From: Opitutia bacterium
Lineage (GTDB): Bacteria > Verrucomicrobiota > Verrucomicrobiia > Opitutales > Coraliomargaritaceae
Assembly (NCBI GenBank): GCA_018663485.1
Contig: JABJQI010000115.1
Coordinates: forward strand, 1-30,734
Direction of reading: 5' to 3'
DNA: 30,734 bases
Position 1 is the stretch's first letter, and every line of letters begins with the position of its first letter. Shown one piece after another: positions 22,670-30,734 of the stretch. Under the pieces are notes generated by a model. That model worked only from the letters and a program-made list of their open reading frames with translations, was not told the DNA's origin and did not search any database. A program made the position numbers and the translations under genes.

Positions 22670-23158
22670 CTATAGCGCTAGAAAGAAGATAGTAACCACG
22701 CAGACGCTCAGTCCGAATTTTAAGGCAAAGGCCACGATGCCGCCGACGACAGTACCGATGCCTGCTTGACTGCCCGCTTTGAAAGTGCGCCCGGCGAATA
22801 GCTCGCCAATGATGGCGCCGATGACGGGGCCGGCAATCAACCAGAAAAGTGGGGGTGGTAGAAAGAATCCGATAAACGCGCCGAGCAGTGCACCGACTGC
22901 TCCTTTCCATGACGCGCCGAATTTGCGTGCGCCCCAGACGCCCAGTACAAAATCGGCAAGTTGACCGATCAGGGTAATGACGCCAGTAATGATGATGATT
23001 TTCCAAGCCACTGAGTCGTTGCCCATGCATAGTTTATGTGTCACCACGCCCGACCATACGATTAGGTTACCTGGTATAATGGGAAGAAGTGAAGTAGCGA
23101 GTCCGATTAGAAAAATCAGACTGGTGATGCTGAGCGCGACGTATTCGATCAAAGTCAT
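22670..23158 (-). CDS. DUF456 family membrane protein
   Basis: A 162-residue, very hydrophobic protein with about four to five membrane segments and Gly-rich helices: IGLATSLLPIIPGNLIVWSGVV near the N terminus, LGVWGARKFGASWKGAVGALLGAFIGFFLPPPLF, and GPVIGAIIGELFAGRTFKAGSQAGIGTVVGGIVAFALKFGLS. This PxxPG ... GAR-KFG(A/G)SK-G ... GP-GAxxGE arrangement is the DUF456 family, whose role is not established. It converges on the P-type ATPase with 6 bases between the stops and no visible terminator. The start is ATG at 23158; no Shine-Dalgarno motif. Confidence 0.85.
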   Translation of the reverse strand: MTLIEYVALSITSLIFLIGLATSLLPIIPGNLIVWSGVVTHKLCMGNDSVAWKIIIITGVITLIGQLADFVLGVWGARKFGASWKGAVGALLGAFIGFFLPPPLFWLIAGPVIGAIIGELFAGRTFKAGSQAGIGTVVGGIVAFALKFGLSVCVVTIFFLAL

Positions 23159-23228
23159 TTGAAGGAAGGGTGATGAAATGCCGAAAGACTGAAAGCGGAA
23201 AAAATGATAATACGGTCAACTCTGTGTT

Positions 23229-23690
23229 TTAGCCCATTAACCGTGGATCGAAAGTAAAGGGCTTAGAGGCTCCGATTGTAATGTGATCAAATTTTGGATG
23301 TTTTGGGTTGAGCACGTAGTTCGGCTCTTCAATGATGATTGAGCTGGTGACTTGTAGCACGGGCGCACCAGCTTCGCCCAGCCACGCATCGCCTACGTGC
23401 TGAGTTGCTGGGCGGACGCAGGGTGATGCGAGGGCAGTAGCGAGTAGCTCACTATCGACTGTTTGCACGAGCGACTTTGGAAAGGAGACTTCAATCATCT
23501 GATAGCGAAGCGAGGTCATCGACGGATTTAGATGCACGAGCACTTCAAGTGCCGCAAGTGCTCGACTGTCAGCGAGGTAGACGGCCGCTCGGCCCGGGCT
23601 ATTCCAACGTCCGCCATAGAGCCGTGCGCCTTCGCCATCAAAAGCGGAGTCTGCCCAATCCAGTGGAACAATGCGCCATGCAGTAATCAT
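23229..23690 (-). CDS. RES-domain toxin of a type II toxin-antitoxin pair
   Basis: A 153-residue RES-family protein. It shows WRIVPLDWADSAFDGEGARLYGGRWNSPGRAAVYLADSRALAALEVLVHL (the conserved Arg and Glu region; Gly-Gly-Arg-Trp-Asn is characteristic) and SSIIIEEPNYVLNPKHPKF (the Ser and the NP-HP motif). Characterised RES toxins degrade NAD+ (MbcT) or ADP-ribosylate phosphoribosyl-pyrophosphate synthetase (ParT); which activity this one has cannot be told. The gene follows its antitoxin after 3 bases, as is usual for this pair, and has no ribosome site of its own, suggesting coupled translation. Key residues are present, so it appears intact. Confidence 0.9.
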   Translation of the reverse strand: MITAWRIVPLDWADSAFDGEGARLYGGRWNSPGRAAVYLADSRALAALEVLVHLNPSMTSLRYQMIEVSFPKSLVQTVDSELLATALASPCVRPATQHVGDAWLGEAGAPVLQVTSSIIIEEPNYVLNPKHPKFDHITIGASKPFTFDPRLMG

Positions 23691-23693
23691 GGC

Positions 23694-24131
23694 TTAGCTG
23701 AAGACCCCATGCTCGATTCGCCCGAGGAGAGCCTCTACTTCACGGGCTCCTGCCTCAGTCTCGGCAAAGGTCAAAGGCGAGATGAAATCTAGCGCACGGG
23801 CAGGTTGCCTCAGCCAATCTCTGGCGGCGTCATCATCTTGGAGTACTGCTGTGGCGCGAGCATACAGCCGAGCGTAGCGTAGTAGCCGATCGGACTCCTG
23901 CATGTCGAGGCGACCGCTCTTACGGCGACGCACGAGGGTGCTGCGAGAGATTGTGAGGTGTTGCGCTAGCGATTCAGCGCGGAGCCCGAGCAGTGCTTGG
24001 AGCGCGACGAACTCGACCATGGGTAAGCCTTCTCGGATTCGTTCGACCGTCTCTACCGCTGAGCTGCTTGTGGTTCCATATACGACGGTGGGCTCTTCGA
24101 CGATTTTATCGACATTCTTTTTTTGACTCAT
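23694..24131 (-). CDS. Xre/MbcA/ParS-like antitoxin (DUF2384)
   Basis: A 145-residue protein with an N-terminal helix-turn-helix region (about 45-80: LGLRAESLAQHLTISRSTLVRRRKSGRLDMQESDRLLRYARLY) and the C-terminal DUF2384/MbcA-ParS toxin-binding region (DDAARDWLRQPARALDFISPLTFAETEAGAREVEALLGRIEHGVFS). It neutralises the RES protein encoded 3 bases downstream and probably represses its own promoter. A 12-bp palindrome straddles its start codon. It diverges from lysS. The product is full length and looks functional. Confidence 0.9.
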   Translation of the reverse strand: MSQKKNVDKIVEEPTVVYGTTSSSAVETVERIREGLPMVEFVALQALLGLRAESLAQHLTISRSTLVRRRKSGRLDMQESDRLLRYARLYARATAVLQDDDAARDWLRQPARALDFISPLTFAETEAGAREVEALLGRIEHGVFS

Positions 24132-24137
24132 ATGAGT
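24126..24137. promoter_or_regulatory. 12-bp palindrome over the antitoxin start, autoregulation candidate
   Basis: ACTCATATGAGT is a perfect palindrome covering the antitoxin start codon (24129-24131). Xre antitoxins usually bind such sites at their own promoters. An AT-rich region (24132-24180) upstream can hold the promoter. Confidence 0.35.
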
Positions 24138-24265
24138 TATAATTTATGCTCAAATGATTATTCATGCAAATTCATTTTTGATTTTTCACAAACTGAGACT
24201 TCTGCGGGAGGGGTAATTTACAATTGCCATTTCGGGGCGCTGACGCATTTTCGCCTGCTTTCGTT

Positions 24266-25759
24266 ATGATCGACAAGACAGCCAACCAGGACAATTCGCA
24301 TGATCTCTATGCAGTCCGCCTCCAAAAGCTCGAGAATCTTTGCCAGGAAGGGCGTAATCCCTTTCAGGCAAATTGCGCGCAAACGCATACATCTGGCGAG
24401 GCTGTCAAACTCTATAAAGAAGGCGCTGCCGATGAGGCGCAGGCAGAGGTGTCTGTCGCTGGTCGCATCACCGTCTTTCGTGTGATGGGCAAGGCGAGCT
24501 TCATTAAGATTCAAGACAGCGAAGGCCCGATTCAGTGCTATGTGACTCGGGACGAACTACCCGAAGGCGAATACAACACATACTTCAAGAAGATGCTGGA
24601 CCTCGGCGACATCATCGGTGTCACAGGTAAGCTGTTCAAAACGAAGACGGGTGAAATCACTGTCCGTGCGGCGAGTTACACTTTGGTGTCTAAGGCACTG
24701 CGTCCGCTTCCTGAAAAATGGGCTGGTTTGACGGACGATGATAAGATCTATCGTCAGCGCTATCTCGACTTGATTGTGAATCAAGAGTCACGCCAGCGCT
24801 TCCGCCATCGTGCGAAGATTATCCAAGAGATGCGTAAGTATCTATGGGATCGCAATTTCACCGAAGTCGAAACACCGATGCTGCAAAGCGTGGCAGGTGG
24901 TGCCGCGGCTCGTCCATTTATCACGCATTCCAATGCATTGGATTGCCAGTTCTACATGCGGATTGCGCTGGAGCTTTACCTCAAGCGTATGCTCGTTGCA
25001 GGGGAGGATCGTGTGTTCGAGATCGGCCGTGTCTTCCGTAATGAAGGGCTGTCTCGTCGCCACAATCCAGAGTTTACCATGTTGGAGCTCTATCAGGCTT
25101 ACACCGACTTCCGTGGCATGATGGAACTCACTCAAGGATTGATCCAGCACGTCGCCAAAACGGTAATTGGTTCCCTCGAAATCGCTCGTCCTGACGGCAC
25201 GACTATCAATCTCGATGGTGAATGGCGTGAAGCGAAGTATAAAGATCTCATCATTGAAGCAACTGGCGATACCGAATGGTTCAGCCATAGCCGCGACGAG
25301 AAGCTTACGAAGGCCCGCGCAATGAACATCGAGGTCGATGGAGAACTTGAAGATTACGAGATCACCAACAATGTCTTCGAGAAACTGATCGAGCCGACTT
25401 TGATTCAGCCGACCTTCGTGACGCATATTCCGAAGGAGCTGTGCCCATTAGCGAAGATAACTGTCGACGACGATAGTACGATCGATGTATTTGAGTTGTG
25501 CATTAACGGTCAAGAGATCGCGCCTGCATATTCTGAGCAGAATGACCCGATCATTCAGCGCAAGATGTTTGTTGAGCAGGTTGGCGAAGAAGTGCAAGAT
25601 ATGGACACTGACTTCCTCAATGCACTTGAGCACGGCATGCCGCCAGCAGGTGGCATGGGCCTCGGGATCGATCGCTTGATCATTCTGCTCACTGGAGCCG
25701 AAAGTATCCGCGATACGATCCTCTTCCCGAGCTTGAAGCCGTTGAAGAGCGCTGAGTAG
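24266..25759 (+). CDS. lysS: Lysyl-tRNA synthetase, class II
   Basis: Charges tRNA-Lys with lysine. The 497-residue protein begins MIDKTANQDNSHDLYAVRLQKLENL, has the OB-fold anticodon-binding domain (about 60-165: VAGRITVFRVMGKASFIKIQD, LGDIIGVTGKLFKTKTGEITVRA) and the class II core with IYRQRYLDLIVN, ETPMLQSVAGGAAARPF, motif 2 FRNEGLSRRHNPEFTMLELYQAY and motif 3 GMGLGIDRLIILLTGAESIRDTILFPSLKP. The frame extends 42 bases upstream to a TTG at 24224, but the ATG at 24266 fits the family start. The leader has no Shine-Dalgarno motif. It diverges from the toxin-antitoxin pair and has its own terminator. GQEIAPAYSEQND replaces the more usual IANGFSELND. Confidence 0.96.
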   Translation: MIDKTANQDNSHDLYAVRLQKLENLCQEGRNPFQANCAQTHTSGEAVKLYKEGAADEAQAEVSVAGRITVFRVMGKASFIKIQDSEGPIQCYVTRDELPEGEYNTYFKKMLDLGDIIGVTGKLFKTKTGEITVRAASYTLVSKALRPLPEKWAGLTDDDKIYRQRYLDLIVNQESRQRFRHRAKIIQEMRKYLWDRNFTEVETPMLQSVAGGAAARPFITHSNALDCQFYMRIALELYLKRMLVAGEDRVFEIGRVFRNEGLSRRHNPEFTMLELYQAYTDFRGMMELTQGLIQHVAKTVIGSLEIARPDGTTINLDGEWREAKYKDLIIEATGDTEWFSHSRDEKLTKARAMNIEVDGELEDYEITNNVFEKLIEPTLIQPTFVTHIPKELCPLAKITVDDDSTIDVFELCINGQEIAPAYSEQNDPIIQRKMFVEQVGEEVQDMDTDFLNALEHGMPPAGGMGLGIDRLIILLTGAESIRDTILFPSLKPLKSAE

Positions 25760-25779
25760 TTCGCCCTGAGTTCAGTTTA

Positions 25780-25818
25780 CAAAAAAGCTTGATCGCGAGT
25801 CTGGGGGCAGGCTTTTTG
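25780..25818 (+). terminator. Rho-independent terminator of lysS
   Basis: AAAAAGC (25782-25788) pairs with GCTTTTT (25811-25817) around a 22-nt loop that can fold partly on itself; the T-rich right arm gives the termination tract. It is moderately convincing. Confidence 0.55.
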
Positions 25819-25992
25819 TGGGCAGCGCTTGGCTGGCCTAAGCAGGTCGTTAGAAGTCGCCGGCGAAGAGATTGAAGACTTCTTTTTACCGTGACGGAGA
25901 CGACGTTCGTATTTCGTCATCGTATTAATTAGATAGTGACCAAATATTATCTTAGTTTGTTTTTATCAGCGATTAAGTTGTAGACTAGATTG

Positions 25993-26805
25993 ATGCCAGA
26001 ATTACCTGAAGTTGAGACCACGCGTCGTGGTATTGCACCGCATGTCGAGGGCCGTCGAATTTCTGCGATTATCGTCCGCCACCCGCAGTTACGCTGGCCG
26101 ATTCCTGATACGGTTCAGCTTGCTATTGGTGAGCCTGTGATCGCAGTGCGGCGTCGGGCGAAGTATCTGCTGCTTGATACGGCGCGCGGCACGATTGTAT
26201 TGCATTTGGGCATGTCAGGGAGTCTGACGGTGCAACCAGTTGCTAAACCAGTCTTGAAGCATGATCATCTGGATATCATTTTGGAGAGTGGGTATTGCCT
26301 ACGGCTGAATGACCCGCGTCGTTTCGGTGCCTGTCTTTGGCAGGGAGCTGATGAAGAGCCGCTGAAGTTACTGCAAGGTCTGGGCCCTGAGCCATTGTCG
26401 GATGCGTTTGATGGCGAGCGCTTGTTTAAACTGTCGCGTGGCCGCACAGTCGCGGTGAAAAATTTCATTATGACCAATGCTGTGGTGGTCGGTGTGGGTA
26501 ATATTTACGCCAATGAGGCGCTGTTCATGGCGGGTATCGATCCGCGTCGAGCCGCCGGTAAAGTCAGTCGTGCACGCTATTTGGCGTTGGGCGACCACAT
26601 TAAAACCGTACTGGCTCACGCGATCGAACAAGGCGGCACGACGCTGCGTGATTTCCTCGGTGCCGATGGTAAGCCTGGCTATTTCAAGATGCAGCTGAAG
26701 GTCTATGGCAAGGCGGGTGAACCTTGCCAGACCTGTGGCACGCCAATCCGCTCTGTAACGATTGGGCAGCGAAATAGTTTTTACTGCCCGAGCTGCCAGC
26801 GTTAG
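25993..26805 (+). CDS. mutM: Formamidopyrimidine-DNA glycosylase
   Basis: Bifunctional base-excision enzyme that removes 8-oxoguanine and formamidopyrimidines and cuts the abasic site. The 270-residue protein has the catalytic N terminus P-E-L-P-E-V-E-T (Pro and Glu directly after the removed Met), the conserved Lys57 (RRRAKYLLLD), LHLGMSGSL, NDPRRFGACLW, GVGNIYANEALF and a C-terminal zinc finger with C245, C248, C265 and C268. The start is ATG at 25993, not the adjacent TTG, because Pro must be residue 2. About 230 bases separate it from lysS. It converges on the YhaM-like gene with 3 bases between the stops. Confidence 0.96.
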   Translation: MPELPEVETTRRGIAPHVEGRRISAIIVRHPQLRWPIPDTVQLAIGEPVIAVRRRAKYLLLDTARGTIVLHLGMSGSLTVQPVAKPVLKHDHLDIILESGYCLRLNDPRRFGACLWQGADEEPLKLLQGLGPEPLSDAFDGERLFKLSRGRTVAVKNFIMTNAVVVGVGNIYANEALFMAGIDPRRAAGKVSRARYLALGDHIKTVLAHAIEQGGTTLRDFLGADGKPGYFKMQLKVYGKAGEPCQTCGTPIRSVTIGQRNSFYCPSCQR

Positions 26806-26808
26806 CCT

Positions 26809-27792
26809 TTAGCTCTTGTCGGGGGGTGTCACCAACACGCGAGTTTGGAGGCCCATCAGTCGATCGGAGAAGGCTTCACCTTTTGGTGTGTTACGCAGCA
26901 CGCGTTGCACCATGCCCATCTTGGCGTCGAGATTATCGATCATTGAGACGAAGACTGCTTCGGGTGTCGCAGCCATCGCTGCAGCACCCCATTCTTTCTC
27001 ACCCTGATGGCTGAGAATGATGTGTTCGAGGCGCTCGGTGAGGTCAGCATTGAGCTTGGACTGAATGGCCGCTTTGCGGGCGATCCGAAACCCAATCACA
27101 ACATGGCCTTGCAGAATTCCGATGCGGCTCACTTTGGCAGCAAACTCACCTTCGTATTCTTCAAGTTTGCCCATGTCGTGCAGAATGATTCCTGCAATTG
27201 CGAGGTCGGCATCGACTTCAGGGTAGAGGGGCAGTAGAGCACGGCAGGCGCGCAGCATGTGGGTGGTGTGCTCTAGTAGGCCGTTGAAATAAGCATGGTG
27301 CATACTGACGGCGGCGGGGCATTTGCGGAAGCGTTCGCCCAACTCGTCGAGCACACGTTGCACGGTCTCTTTGAGTTTGGAGTGTTCGATCGCTTCGACA
27401 CCCTCCAGAATGTGTGACCATAGCTCCTCTTCGGATTCTGGGGGCGTTTCCACCAGGTTCGCCATCATGCCTTCAGCTTCGGCCTCTTCGGCCTCGATGA
27501 CTTCGGCTGCTTGTAGTTTGGGCGAGAAACGTTCCCTGTAATATTCAGTTTTACCGGCGAGGCGCACGATTGAGCCTTCCGCGACTGGATCGAGTGCCTT
27601 GAATACATCGGAATCGCCAAAGCAATTGGCATTAAAGCTGCCGCTGCCATCGCCCAGTTCAACGCTGAGGAAGGGGTTGCCGTTCTTTGCGGTCTTGGTC
27701 GTCTTGCGGCGGAGAATCAGAATACAGCGGAAAAGCGCGGCTATGTTGACGTCGATCTCCTTGAGCTCCTGGACGGTTTTATAATCAGACAT
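26809..27792 (-). CDS. YhaM-like 3'-5' exoribonuclease (OB fold plus HD domain)
   Basis: A 327-residue protein with an N-terminal OB-fold nucleic-acid-binding domain (about 15-105: AALFRCILILRRKTTKTAKNGNPFLSVELGDGSGSFNANCFGD) and a C-terminal HD phosphohydrolase domain (about 155-295). The HD metal ligands are visible in HHAYFNGLLEHTTHM, IILHDMGKLEEYE, HIILSHQGEKEWGA and FVSMIDNLDAKMGM. This order and length match B. subtilis YhaM/S. aureus Cbf1, Mn-dependent 3'-5' exoribonucleases. It is convergent with mutM and divergent from the 27931 gene, across an AT-rich gap of about 140 bases holding both promoters. No Shine-Dalgarno motif. Confidence 0.87.
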   Translation of the reverse strand: MSDYKTVQELKEIDVNIAALFRCILILRRKTTKTAKNGNPFLSVELGDGSGSFNANCFGDSDVFKALDPVAEGSIVRLAGKTEYYRERFSPKLQAAEVIEAEEAEAEGMMANLVETPPESEEELWSHILEGVEAIEHSKLKETVQRVLDELGERFRKCPAAVSMHHAYFNGLLEHTTHMLRACRALLPLYPEVDADLAIAGIILHDMGKLEEYEGEFAAKVSRIGILQGHVVIGFRIARKAAIQSKLNADLTERLEHIILSHQGEKEWGAAAMAATPEAVFVSMIDNLDAKMGMVQRVLRNTPKGEAFSDRLMGLQTRVLVTPPDKS

Positions 27793-27930
27793 TCAAATAT
27801 GTTGGATCACGGCAGTGGCTACCGCAAGTGAAAGTAGCTGTTAAAAAAAAGTGAAACGACCTGATTAACTATTTTTAGATTCGTATAAGACTAAATCTTT
27901 AATGGATGATCCAATATCACTTATTAAATT

Positions 27931-28341
27931 ATGTTATATATTAGTCTTCCTTGGTATGTAGAATTGCCAGCAGTAGCGTCTGCATTGTTGATCGCCTCAG
28001 TGGTCTTGCAGTGGGCTTATCGATTGGTTTGCCACAGGAATCTGCGCTATAGGAAAGCTTACTCGCTCCTGTTTGTTTTATTCTTTCTTCACATTGCCGT
28101 GAACTTTTTATGTGAAAATGTATTGGGTTCACAATTTTTAAGCGCTGAGGTATACGGTCGCCTCTTGGAGTGGGGCATGCTTTTTGTAGTGGGTATATTA
28201 CTTTTTGGTCGCTGGATGAACACCAAGCGTAAAAAGCCGATAGGTTCTGCAATGGGATTCTTAGTACAGGTAACTTTCTGTGCGATAATAGCAGCGATTA
28301 GCCTAGTAATTTCGATCCCTTTTATCTTATTTTTGGGGTAA
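27931..28341 (+). CDS. Hypothetical integral membrane protein, 136 aa
   Basis: The product has four predicted membrane segments (about 10-30, 45-62, 80-96 and 113-135), with a basic loop RLVCHRNLRYRKAY between the first two and WMNTKRKKPIG between the third and fourth, which places those loops in the cytoplasm. No family is recognised. The ATG at 27931 follows ATCACTTATTAAATT, an AT-rich leader without Shine-Dalgarno motif. It is transcribed divergently from the YhaM-like gene and converges on yhbY. The codon use is AT-richer than its neighbours. Confidence 0.7.
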   Translation: MLYISLPWYVELPAVASALLIASVVLQWAYRLVCHRNLRYRKAYSLLFVLFFLHIAVNFLCENVLGSQFLSAEVYGRLLEWGMLFVVGILLFGRWMNTKRKKPIGSAMGFLVQVTFCAIIAAISLVISIPFILFLG

Positions 28342-28437
28342 TCTAGTGTATCACTAAATACCATCTACTTCGTCGGTGTCACGGTTGTCAGCTGTATCGA
28401 GCCATTGTGGCGCTTACGTACCACTTGCTATCGTGAC

Positions 28438-28463
28438 ATAAAAAGCCGGTAGGCCTTTCGGCA
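28438..28463 (-). terminator. Probable terminator of the yhbY transcript
   Basis: On the minus strand GCCG-AAAGGCCTAC-CGGC folds into a short hairpin, with an internal GGCC palindrome, followed by five T (complement of 28440-28444). It lies about 45 bases after the yhbY stop. Confidence 0.45.
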
Positions 28464-28507
28464 TGCCGTCATCGGGAAAGAGCAAGCCCCAAGCTGATTC
28501 GGTTAAA

Positions 28508-28801
28508 CTACTGACTGATCTCTTCGGCCATTTCACGGAAGAAGATGCTGGTCTTACCAACGCCACCGATGTGCTCACAACTTCGTGTCTTGGCAATGTC
28601 TTCGCAGTATTCTTTGATCTGAGTACGATCTGCTTCAAAACGGATTTTGATCAGGCCATTCTTCGCCAACGCGGTCTCGATCTCATTCGAAACAGTCAAG
28701 CTGAGGCCTTGCTTGCCAATGTGGAGATGCGGCTTGAGCCGTTGGCCGATGCCGCGTAGTTCTTTCTTTTCTGCGCTAGAGAGTGGTGTGCTGTCTTCCA
28801 T
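28508..28801 (-). CDS. yhbY: CRS1/YhbY-type RNA-binding protein
   Basis: A 97-residue single CRM domain, the family of E. coli YhbY, which binds pre-50S particles and contributes to ribosome assembly. It reads SSAEKKELRGIGQRLKPHLHIGKQGLSLTVSNEIETALAKNGLIKIRFEADR, with GKQG in the place of the family's G-x-x-G RNA-binding loop, and a C-terminal half ending GKTSIFFREMAEEI. The frame is open further upstream to 28942, but the family starts just before the SSAEKKELRG helix; ATG at 28801 is chosen, with 28819 as alternative. Neither has a Shine-Dalgarno motif. Confidence 0.85.
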   Translation of the reverse strand: MEDSTPLSSAEKKELRGIGQRLKPHLHIGKQGLSLTVSNEIETALAKNGLIKIRFEADRTQIKEYCEDIAKTRSCEHIGGVGKTSIFFREMAEEISQ

Positions 28802-28907
28802 GATGATAGCATCGAGCATCGAAGGCCGAACGTCGAACTTTGAATTTCGCCGGGTCGATATTATTACAACATCATTGCGAGGTGAATTTGATGCGCTTGC
28901 AGCTCGT

Positions 28908-29108
28908 TTAAATTTTGCGAGCTTGCAGCCGCTTATACCCAAATGCGCCAGCCACGAATAAAATTGAGCCGAGCATTAAGAGATGATCGGGGGATGTGAA
29001 TATATGTTGGACTGTCTGCGCGCTTTCAGTCGCGTGGCCTGTGGTATGGGCACTGGCAGTTGTAATGACAGAGAAAACAGCGAGCAAAGTAGCTAAATAA
29101 TGTTTCAT
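28908..29108 (-). CDS. Small exported membrane protein, 66 aa
   Basis: A signal peptide (MKHYLATLLAVFSVITTASA, predicted cut after ASA) is followed by a short His-containing segment (HTTGHATESAQTVQHIFTSPDHL) and one membrane helix (LMLGSILFVAGAFGYKRL) with a basic tail. The H-x(n)-SPDHLLML segment recalls the start of HupE/UreJ-type metal permeases (signal peptide, then H...DHLLA), but only one helix is present, so it is at most a mini version. A weak AGGG lies about 8 bases before the ATG. It stands between the thrS terminator and yhbY. Function unknown. Confidence 0.6.
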   Translation of the reverse strand: MKHYLATLLAVFSVITTASAHTTGHATESAQTVQHIFTSPDHLLMLGSILFVAGAFGYKRLQARKI

Positions 29109-29169
29109 GCGACCCTGTTGAGCTGATTTCGTGCCGATTGCAATTTGTAAGCCAATTGAGCCTATAAAA

Positions 29170-29212
29170 ATACAACAGCGTGTTCGGAGCTTATGCTCTG
29201 ATCACGCTGTTG
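29170..29212 (-). terminator. Terminator of thrS
   Basis: CAACAGCGTG (29173-29182) and CACGCTGTTG (29203-29212) form a perfect 10-bp stem, with an inner GAGC-TTAT-GCTC hairpin. On the minus strand a T-rich tail (TATTTTTATAGG) follows. It lies about 45 bases after the thrS stop. Confidence 0.75.
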
Positions 29213-29257
29213 GTAAAAGATTCACTGCCTAAGCCAGGGCGCTCGTCGGCTCGACGT

Positions 29258-30734
<1,477 letters not shown>

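Overview
The window reads as a bacterial chromosome segment of moderate GC, densely packed with housekeeping genes and broken by one metal-homeostasis block. The protein flavour, the nearly complete lack of Shine-Dalgarno sequences, the AT-rich leaders ending in TT-ATG and several families of short palindromic intergenic repeats suggest a Verrucomicrobiota member, perhaps Opitutales/Puniceicoccales (Coraliomargarita- or Lentimonas-like). That placement is inference; the window has no rRNA or tRNA to anchor it.

Layout. 1-2100: end of a partial minus-strand gene, infA and cysK, each of the latter with a clear terminator. 2102-2650: a gene-free, repeat-rich stretch holding a 250-bp MITE-like palindromic element and one copy of a dispersed ~100-bp repeat. 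2659-7889: minus-strand genes rsmI, then a likely pgi - coiled-coil protein - small lipoprotein operon, then ilvD. 8035-10120: scpB overlapping an unusual pheA with two tandem chorismate-mutase regions. 10121-10605: gene-free, with the second copy of the dispersed repeat. 10606-14118: tilS-ftsH. 14280-15317: an RNase H-like gene and a probable decayed gene on the minus strand.

15392-22663 is the most interesting block. It holds a complete TroABCD-type Mn/Fe/Zn ABC importer whose first permease carries a full DtxR/MntR-like metalloregulator at its C terminus. A P1B-4-type metal-exporting ATPase follows, and a perfect 23-bp palindrome fitting the PerR/Fur-family box lies 3 nt upstream of its start codon. 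Import, metal sensing and export thus lie side by side.

22670-30734: a DUF456 membrane protein, a RES-Xre toxin-antitoxin pair, lysS, mutM, a YhaM-like OB-HD exoribonuclease, an unknown membrane protein, a YhbY-type RNA-binding protein, a small exported membrane protein and a 5'-truncated thrS running off the window. Most genes serve translation, amino acid synthesis (Cys, Ile/Val, Phe), RNA processing, chromosome condensation and repair. The accessory content is the metal block, the toxin-antitoxin pair, the repeats and two decayed genes.
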